This document shows, piece after piece, positions 56,301 through 64,000 of a DNA stretch of 64,000 bases; positions within the stretch are counted from its first letter, which is position 1, and every line of letters starts with the position of its first letter. This stretch comes from Lunularia cruciata. Its lineage: Eukaryota; Streptophyta; Marchantiopsida; Lunulariales; Lunulariaceae. A program made the translations under genes and the position numbers. The stretch lies in contig OX419757.1 in NCBI GenBank assembly GCA_948567375.1, positions 47,923,665 through 47,987,664 of the forward strand, in the 5' to 3' direction. The notes below the pieces were generated by a model. That model did not search any database. It had not been told where the DNA came from and saw nothing but the letters and a program-made list of their open reading frames with translations.

Positions 56301-58138
56301 AGAAGGGTGTAGATTACATGGTGATTTTGGAAGACAAGGAGGCTCTCAAAGCTTTTGAGGAGCTCAAGCAATCCCTTGTTGTAGCTCCAATTCTTGCTAA
56401 ACCTGATTGGAGTAAGCCTTTCATCCTCTACATTGATGCTTCTAATGTAGCTATAGGATGCACTCTTAGTCAATTAGACCAAGATGGGCATGATCATCCA
56501 ATAGCTTATGCTAGTAGGCAGATGGTTTCAGCAGAGAAGAACTACTCTGTCACAGAGAGAGAAGGGTTGGCAGTGATCTTTGGTCTCAAGAAGTTTAGAC
56601 ACTACTTGATTGGAGGGAAAGCCACAATTGTCACGGATCACAAGGCTTTGAAGTACATCTTCAACAAGCCTAATGTTGAAGGGAGACTAGCAAGGTGGAT
56701 GATACTCTTGTTTGAGTATGACTACACAATTGAGGATAGGCCAGGAAAGAAACATGCAAATGCTGATTTGTTATCTAGAGCCTATGATCATGATGGAGAT
56801 GAGCCAGTAGATGATTCCTTCCCGGATGAGGAGCTCATGACAATCTCAGTCACTCAAGAGATTCCAATGGAGTACAAGGAGATTGTGGATTTTGTGACAA
56901 GAGGTAACTATCCAGAAGGGATGCATGCTAGGGAGAGGAAGGCCCTTGCAGCAAGATCTAGACCTTACACAATGGTGGAGGATATTCTTTTTCACCAAGG
57001 AGCAAATGGTCTACTTCGAAGAGCAGTGGGTAAGGAAGAGTCTATCCTACTCATAAAGGAGTTTCATGAAGGTTTAGTATGTGGAGGACACTTTGCAGGA
57101 AAGGTGACTGCTTTCAAGATTCTAGATGCAGGTTACCATTGGAGAGGGATTTTCAAGGATTGTCTTGATTATTGAAAAACTTGTCATGTTTGTCAAGCTT
57201 TTGCTAGAAAGTCTACATCCACTCCACCACTTAGATCAATTCCATTGCTAGGACCTTTTAAGAAGTGGGGAATTGATTTTGTAGGACCTCTCAATAGAAC
57301 CCCAAGGAACAATCGGTACATTGTGGTAGTTACTAATTACCTTACCAAGTGGGTTGAGGCTAGACCATTGAGGGACAAGAATGAAGATGAAGTGGGTAGA
57401 TTTCTTTATGAACGCATTATCACTAGGTTTGGATGCCCTTTGGAGTTGGTTTCTGATAGAGGAGGAGAGTTTACAGGAAGCATTACTACAGCCATGCTAC
57501 GACATTTCTCTATCACACATAGAGTAACTACATCCTATAAGCCAAATTCCAATGGCTTGGCAGAGAGAACCAATCAGACCTTGTGCATGATGTTGGCCAA
57601 AGATGCAGAAATGGAGGGGGCTAAACATCATTGGGACAAGAGGATTCATGCAGTTTTGTGGGAGTATAGGACAACCATGAAGACTTCCATTGGATATTCT
57701 CCATTCCAATTGGTGTTTGGTATTGAGTCTACCTTACCTATTCACTTTGATCTTCCTACCTTCCAAAGCATTCATAGGAGATTGAAGAAAGCACAAGGAA
57801 GTGATGCAGGGAAGTCAAGGAAGGATCAACTCATGGAGTTGGAAGAGGCAAGAGCAGTTGCTATGGTTCGAGTGGAGCAAGCCCAAAGGAAACAAAAGGA
57901 GAGCTATGACAAGAGGCAAGGCAAGAAGAAGGTGGAGCCTTTCAAAGAAGGTGATTGGGTAATGTTGTTTGATTCCATTCGATTCAAGAGAGTGCAAAAG
58001 AAGTTTTTGCCTAAGTACTTTGGACCTTTCATAGTAGAGAAGGTGTGGGGCAATTACACCTATGATCTCAAGGAGTTGGGAGGAAGACACTTTGATAGGA
58101 TTAACCATGATAAGTTGAAGATGTACCATAGAAGGTAG
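53312..58138 (+). pseudogene. Gag-Pol polyprotein of E3, one in-frame stop
   Basis: One frame of 1608 codons interrupted only by TGA at 57173. Gag capsid residues about 1-200; zinc knuckle CFGCGGRGHIQRNC at 282-295; protease with Asp502 in ALVDGGSAVNAM (DGG instead of DSG/DTG); a Ser/Asp/Glu-rich linker; RT with MPFGLCNAPATFQRFM and catalytic Asp893-Asp894 in FIDDFCVYG; RNase H Asp1042 in LYIDAS, Glu in TEREGL, Asp in VTDHKAL; integrase finger. After the stop, the integrase core has Asp at 57275, Asp at 57455 and Glu at 57563 (D, D35E spacing) and a C-terminal YFGPFIV module. No chromodomain. The stop lies at DY-stop-KTCHVC, two codons before the finger cysteines, so without readthrough integrase would be lost. 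Confidence 0.92.
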
Positions 58139-58177
58139 AGAGACCTTCACTTTGAGGACAAAGTGAAAACTTAGTCC

Positions 58178-58186
58178 GGGGGTAAA
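58178..58186 (+). other. Polypurine tract of E3
   Basis: GGGGGTAAA directly before the 3' LTR. Identical in E1 and E2. It contains one T. Confidence 0.75.
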
Positions 58187-58865
58187 TGTAACACCCATTT
58201 GTGCATGTGTGTGGTATTGTGATATTTAGCTTGGTATTACAAGTACTTAAGAGATATTATTTATATAGAGATAAAGGATGGTTCTATATTAGTCATGGTT
58301 AGCTAAAGTTAGTCATAGCTAAGATAGATGGGACCTTACTTTAGAGGAAGTAGAAAAGATGAGCACCACTATTTTGGATTTTAGTGTGTTGACTTGGTAT
58401 TATTCCTAGGTGTTTGGCTTTGGGGAAAGAGTTGAGAACTCTTGGGCCCGCAAGCCTTTTTGTTTTGGATTCTTCTTTAGTCCAAGGATAGCCCATGTGA
58501 AGGAATCCTTGCTTTAGTGGTTGGGTCAAGATAAGGGGAATATGCCCATGTGAATGGATATTCCTTTCTTCTTTTTGACTTTACTTGACTTTTAGTCTAG
58601 TAACTTGAGTTACTACGGTAAATAGTAACTTTGGTACCTAACTATTTCACAAGTATATAAACAAGGGGTGAGGAGGTACTCATCATCCTTTCATTTGCAA
58701 CTATCTCTCTCTCATTGAGTTCTCTAGTGAGCAATGTCTTGAGTCTTGGAGTGTTAGCCTTGGAGGAGTATGATGGAGTTGGGGTTCCTTGCCTTCTTAG
58801 TCCATGGTGCGCTACCATAATAGCCATCAGAGGTTCATCCTGAGTGAGAGACAGGCCGGCTCACA
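58187..58865 (+). repeat. 3' LTR of E3
   Basis: 679 bp, nearly identical to the 5' LTR. Ends CAGGCCGGCTCACA and is followed by GTTC and the resumed gag linker of E2. Confidence 0.93.
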
Positions 58866-61800
58866 GTTCACTCTTCTCAAGGATTTACTTCAAGCAAGGA
58901 TACTCCTATGTCTACTAGGAGCACTTGCTTCTCAACACCATCAACAACAAAGACTCCAAGGAAGAAGTTGGGGATGGAGGACTTCTTGATCTCAAAGCAA
59001 CAATGGAACTACAATGTGTTGGAGGATGTTGGTAGTCACAAGGCTAACATCACAGTGGGCCAATTAATTGCTTTGAACCCTACCTTGAGAAAGGAGCTTA
59101 GAGGTGGTTTGAGTTCTACAAGGAGCAAGAAGAAGAAGAAGGCAAAAGTTCCAGTATCAATGGGGGTGGTGGATGCCAAGCGAGCACCATGGGGGGCTTG
59201 TGAATATGCCTCCAAGATTGATGTGAGAGTGAATGGTCACAACATCAAGGATGCATTGGTTGATGGAGGATCAGCAGTGAATGCCATGTCTTAAAGGTTG
59301 ATGAAGAAGTTGGGTATGATACCGTCAAGACCTTCAACATTTGTGGTGAGCATGGCAAACAAGCAACAAGTTTGACCAGTAGGGGTGATGGATAAGGTAG
59401 TAGTTTCAGTTATGGGAGTTCAAAATCTCATGACTTTCCAAGTCTTGAAGGATTCAAGCTATGACTTACTTCTTGGGAGGCCATGGTTGAGAGCAGCACG
59501 CACAACTGATCGATGGCACAAAGGGTACTTGAGGATTGGGCCATCAAACCATAGAGTCACTGTTCCTGTGACTAACACCACCAACACTTCACATTCAGAT
59601 ACCCCATCTTCTGATTATTGAGAATCAGATTCTGAAGAAGGAGCTTCAGGTGTGGACACAAGCATGGAAGAGGAGACTTCCACGGAGGAGGATGAATCTG
59701 AATCTGATTCAGATGTGTATCCCTTGTGTGCTATGGATTTTGCACCTAAGCCAGAGGTTTTGAAGGACCCAGACAAATCACCATTGACACTTGAGGAGGT
59801 AGAGAGAAGGTTAGCTACCCTCAAGTATGGCCCAAATGTTACCAAGGAGGAGAAGGTGAGATTTGAGGAGATCTTCCGCAAGTTCATCCATGTGTTTGCT
59901 TTTAGTTACAAGGATTTGAAGGAAGTCACCTTGGAGGAGCACAAGATAGAGGTGGAGTCACATGCAAGACCAATCCGCCAAAAGCAACGTCGCATCAGCC
60001 CACCAATATCTTTGGTTGTGAAGGAGGAGATTGATAAGCTCAAGGAGGCTGAATTTATCTTTGAGGTCAAAAATTCAGAATGGGTGTCTCCAATTGTCAT
60101 TGTGAAGAAAAAGAATGGCAAGCTTTGGGTATGTGTGGATTACAAGAAGCTCAATGCTGTTACCAAGAAGGACTACTACCCATTGCCATTCATTGATGAG
60201 ATCTTGGAGGAGGTTGCAGGTCATGAGAGGTACAGTTTTGGAGATGGTTATAGTGGATACAACCAAATCAAGATTGCACCAGAGCATCAATAACTCACCA
60301 TGTTCACCACACCTTGGGGAACTTACGCTTTCAAGGTCATGCCTTTTGGGCTTTGCAATGCTCCAGCCACATTCCAACGGTTCATGAACAAGGTATTTGA
60401 ACCTTTCATTGGGAAATTTGTGAGAGACTTCATTGATGACTTTTGTGTTTATGGGAGCAAGGAGGAGCACTTTGAACACCTAATTAAAGTCTTGCAATGC
60501 TTGGATGAGGCAAATGCATCACTCAACCCAGAAAAGTGCATTTTGGGATGTGAAGAAGGTCTACTTTTGGGGCACATCATCTCCAAGGATGGAATAGCAG
60601 TTGATCCTGAGAAGGTGAGGAAAATCTCATACCTTCCATTCCCTTCAAGCTTGACAAAGTTACGCCAATTCTTGGGGATGGTTGGATACTATAAGAGGTT
60701 CATCTTCTCATTTTCCAACAAGGCTTATGCATTGACCATCTACATGAAGAAGGGTGTAGATTACATGGTGATTTTGGAAGACAAGGAGGCTCTCAAAGCT
60801 TTTGAGGAGCTCAAGCAATCCCTTGTTGTAGCTCCAATTCTTGCTAAACCTGATTGGAGTAAGCCTTTCATCCTCTATACTGATGCTTCTAATGTAGCTA
60901 TAGGATGCACTCTTAGTCAATTAGACCAAGATAGGCATGATCATCCAATAGCTTATGCTAGTAGGCAGATGGTTTCAGCAGAGAAGAACTACTCTGTCAC
61001 GGAGAGAGAAGGGTTGGCAGTGATCTTTGGTCTCAAGAAGTTTAGACACTACTTGATTGGAGGGAAAGAGACCATTGTTGCGGATCACAAGGCTTTGAAG
61101 TACATCTTCAACAAGCCTTATGTTGAAGGGAGACTAGCAAGGTGGATGATACTCTTGTCTGAGTATGACTACACCATTGAAGATAGGCCAGGAAAGAAAC
61201 ATGCAAATGCTGATTTATTATCTAGAGCATATGATCATGATGGAGATGAGCCAGTGGATGATTCCTTCCCGGATGAGGAGCTCATGAAAATCTCAGTCAC
61301 TCAAGAGGTTCCAATGGAGTACAAGGAGATTGTGGATTTTGTGACAAAAGGTAACTATCCAGAAGGGATGCATGCTAGGGAGAGGAAGGCCCTTGCAGCA
61401 AGATCTAGACCTTACACAATGGTGGAGGATATTCTTTTTCACCAAGGAGCAAATGGTCTACTTCAAAGAGCAGTGGGTAAGGAAGAGTCTACCCTACTCA
61501 TAAAGGAGTTTCATGAAGGTTTAGTATGTGGAGGACACTTTGCAGGAAAGGTGATTGCTTTCAAGATTCTAGATGCAGGTTACCATTGGAGAGGGATTTT
61601 CAAGGATTGTCTTGATTATTGAAAAACTTGTCATGTTTGTCAAGCTTTTGCTAGAAATTCTACATCCACTCCACCACTTAGATCAATTCCATTGCTAGGA
61701 CCTTTTGAGAAGTGGGGAATTGATTTTGTAGGTCCTCTCAATAGAACCCCAAGGAACAATGGGTACATTGTGATAGTTATTGATTACCTTACTAAGTGGG

Positions 61801-62633
61801 TTGAGGCTAGACCATTGAGGGACAAGAATGAAGATGAAGTGGGTAGATTTCTTTATGAACGCATTATCACTAGGTTTGGATGCCCTTTGGAGTTGGTTTC
61901 TGATAGAGGAGGAGAGTTTACAGGAAGCATTAATACAGCCATGCTACAACATTTCTCTATCACACATAGAGTAACTACATCCTATAAGCCAAATTCCACT
62001 GGCTTGGCAGAGAGAACCAATCAGACCTTGTGCATGATGTTGGCCAAAGATGCAGAAATGGAGGGAGCTAAACATCATTGGGACAAGAGGATTCATGCAG
62101 TTTTGTGGGAGTATAGGACAACCATGAAAACTTCCACCGGATATTCTCCATTTCAATTGGTGTATGGTATTGAGTCTACCTTATCTATTCACTTTGATCT
62201 TCCTACCTTCCAAAGCATTCATAGGAGATTGAAAAAAGCACAAGGAGGTGATGTAGAGAAGTCAAGGAAGGATCAACTCATTGAGTTGGAAGAGGCAAGA
62301 GCAGTTGCTATGGTTCGAGTGGAGCAAGCCCAAAGGAAACAAAAGGAGAGCTATGACAAGAGGCAAGGCAAGAAGAAGGTGGAGACTTTCAAAGAAGGTG
62401 ATTGGGTAATGTTGTTTGATTCCATTCGATTCAAGAGAGTGCAAAACAAGTTTTTGCCTAACTACTTTGGACCTTTTGTAGTGGAGAAGGTATGGGGAAA
62501 TTACACCTATGATCTCAAGGAGTTGGGAAGAAGACACTTTGATAGGATTAACCATGATAAGTTGAAGATGTACCATAGAAGGTAGAGAGACCTTCACTTT
62601 GAGGACAAAGTGAAAACTTAGTCCGGGGGTAAA

Positions 62634-63325
62634 TGTAATACTCATTTGTGCATGTGTGTGGTATTGTGATATTTAGCTTGGTATTACAAGTACTTAAGAG
62701 ATATTATTTATATAGAGATAAAGGATGGTTCTATATTAGTCATGGTTAGCTAAAGTTAGTCATAGCTAAGATAGATGGGACCTTACTTTAGAGGAAGTAG
62801 AAAAGATGAGCACCACTATTTTGGATTTTAGTGTGTTGACTTGGTATTATTCCTAGGTGTTTGGCTTTGAGGAAAGAGTTGAGAACTCTTGGGCCCGCAA
62901 GCCTTTTTGTTTTGGGTTCTTCTTTAGTCCAAGGATAGCCCATGTGAAGGAATCCTTGACTTAGTGGTTGGGTCAAGATAAGACCACATGCTTAGGGGAA
63001 TATGTCCATGTGAATGGATATTCCTTTCTTCTTTTTGACTTTACTTGACTTTTAGTCTAGTAACTTGAGTTACTATGGTAATTAGTAACTTTGGTACGTA
63101 ACTATTTCACAAGTTTATAAACAAGGGGTGAGGAGGTACTCATCATCTTTTCATTTGCAACTATCTCTCTCTCATTGAGTTCTCTAGTGAGCAATGTCTT
63201 GAGTCTTGGAGTGTTAGCCTTGGAGGAGTATGATGGAGTTGGGATTCCTTGCCTTCTTAGTCCATGGTGCGCTACCATAATAGCCATCAGAGGTTCATCC
63301 TGAGTGAGAGACAGGCCGGCTCACA
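62634..63325 (+). repeat. 3' LTR of E2
   Basis: Starts TGTAATACTC, two C-to-T changes from the family TGTAACACCC. Ends GGCTCACA and is followed by GCAC. Confidence 0.9.
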
Positions 63326-63329
63326 GCAC

Positions 63330-63853
63330 AAATGGTGGGTTATATGGCATTGAGAGGCTCGGTCTGCATTGCATACAAGATGTCTACATGGATATTAGCA
63401 ATATTAATGACTTTAAATTTGGCACAAAGTATACATAGAAAAAAATGGCACCTGCAGATTATCTCAACAGATGTTGCAACACACTCATTAGCATTAGCAC
63501 TTAGCTTTGAGACATTTTTTGAAAATTCTTCATTATTCAGTTTAATAAATGGAAGGTCCTTTGGTAATCTCTTTTGTATTAATACATTGACTGGTTTTGT
63601 ATATGATGCTACCTGAATTTGCATGTTTTACTCTTAGTTCATGAATATTGATTGAATTGACAACTTCTCATCATAAACACTCATGATAGGAAGATTTAGA
63701 AAAGATAAAAATTGATGCATGAGAAAAAGATCAGCTAAAAAGTGGATGACATTTTCATTATTTAGTTGGTGAAACAACTATGTGAAACAAAGCAAAACTT
63801 GCCATCAACATCAACAAAACTCATCAAGAACAATACCAAATTGAATCTTGGTG
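63330..63853. other. Flank of E2, no gene
   Basis: The first 40 bp repeat the GGCATTGAG/TTTGCATAGC-type block left of E2. The rest is A+T-rich with overlapping 94-codon frames on both strands that lack recognisable motifs. Confidence 0.45.
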
Positions 63854-64000
63854 TGTTGTAATGTTATGAGGATAGGAAAAACCCCAAGAGAGACAAAAGA
63901 GAACAAACACAAGAGAAACACAAGGTTTCATTCCTCAATACTCCAATGCCCCAAAGGAGCACCTTGTCTTTATTATATAGCAAAAAGGATCTTTTCAAAG
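63854..64000 (-). repeat. Possible LTR edge running off the window
   Basis: TGTTGTAATGTTATGAGGAT could be the reverse complement of an LTR end in ...CATTACAACA. A TATATAATAAAG-type TATA box lies on the minus strand near 63975, and a TTTGGTATTG string that might be PBS-like lies on the inner side. No partner LTR is inside the window. Confidence 0.3.

Larger units (their letters stand above)
51064..58865 (+). mobile_element. Gypsy element E3, youngest and best preserved, 7802 bp
   Basis: LTRs 51064-51742 and 58187-58865, both 679 bp, with about two differences (near 51446/58569 and 51731/58854). PBS 51747, PPT 58178-58186, duplication GTTC. It lies inside the gag of its sister E2. Order: leader ORF, ORF1, ORF2, gag-pol. 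The domain order with integrase last places it in Ty3/gypsy. The lack of a chromodomain and the FIDDF RT box point towards the non-chromovirus branch that includes Athila/Tat. It is recent by LTR identity and therefore the best candidate for the source type of this family. Confidence 0.95.
49971..62585 (+). pseudogene. Gag-Pol of E2, interrupted by E3 and by stop codons
   Basis: First part 49971-51063 (gag to just after the zinc knuckle; stop at 50655, CAA to TAA). Second part 58866-62585 (linker, PR, RT, RNase H, IN). No frameshift is visible in the second part; stops at 59292, 59373, 59619, 60291 and 61620. The stops at 59373, 59619 and 60291 are at the same codons as in E1 (39812, 40058, 40730). 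The stop at 61620 is the same as in E3 (57173). RT box FIDDFCVYG and integrase D, D, E positions are kept. Confidence 0.88.
47709..63325 (+). mobile_element. Gypsy element E2, full length but split by E3
   Basis: 5' LTR 47709-48400, internal 48401-51063 and 58866-62633, 3' LTR 62634-63325, duplication GCAC. Without E3 and its duplicated GTTC it is 7.8 kb. The LTRs are both 692 bp and differ at about 12 positions by eye. PBS at 48405, PPT (GGGGGTAAA) at 62625-62633. Internal order matches E1 and E3. Confidence 0.92.

Overview
This 64 kb window is almost entirely transposable-element sequence from a plant nuclear genome. The base composition is A+T-rich, Ty3/gypsy LTR retrotransposons are nested inside one another, and many nonsense changes look like C-to-T decay. 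I found no intact host protein gene, no tRNA or rRNA gene and no CRISPR array. A land plant with a large repeat-rich genome (a gymnosperm, for example) fits, but the species cannot be fixed from the sequence.

Layout. (1) 1-10.8 kb: several copies of a family with giant LTRs, here called LTR-D. They begin TGTGGTACC and end GTTGTCACA. The best copy, 2659-7840 (+), is a 5.2 kb solo LTR with a perfect GTGAT target duplication, inserted into a reverse copy (1-2658 plus 7841-8687). That reverse copy sits against an older forward copy (8688-10762). Each LTR carries a long coiled-coil coding region inside the LTR. (2) 10.8-12.5 kb: a chromovirus gag/protease fragment. (3) 12.5-20.8 kb: an old minus-strand retroelement with a two-zinc-knuckle gag, split by a shrunken LTR-D element (14900-17789) that still has PBS, PPT and a CACAA target duplication. 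(4) 20.8-28.9 kb: one LTR, then low-copy-looking sequence with several short tandem duplications. (5) 29.0-47 kb: a decayed PIF/Harbinger-like transposase gene split by a minus-strand chromovirus (29065-45614, AGGGA duplication). The chromovirus is split by a reverse LTR-D copy (32907 to about 43899), which is itself split by a plus-strand gypsy element, E1 (35945-43753). (6) 47.7-63.3 kb: gypsy element E2 (GCAC duplication) split by a younger sister, E3 (51064-58865, GTTC duplication). The last 0.7 kb holds unassigned sequence and the possible edge of another LTR.

How the parts relate. E1, E2 and E3 are one family: LTRs of 679-692 bp, tRNA-Asp-like PBS, Gag-PR-RT-RNaseH-IN order, no chromodomain and 4-bp target duplications. 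Each keeps three small ORFs upstream of gag. E3 is one nonsense codon short of an open Gag-Pol frame, and its LTRs differ at about two positions. E1 and E2 share three identical stop codons, and E2 and E3 share a fourth, although they are separate insertions. This suggests that defective copies were mobilised in trans. The chromovirus LTRs hold clusters of heat-shock-element-like motifs just upstream of the TATA box.

The two most unusual features are the coding sequence inside giant LTRs (LTR-D) and the predicted heat-shock-element arrays in the chromovirus LTRs. All divergence figures are by-eye counts.
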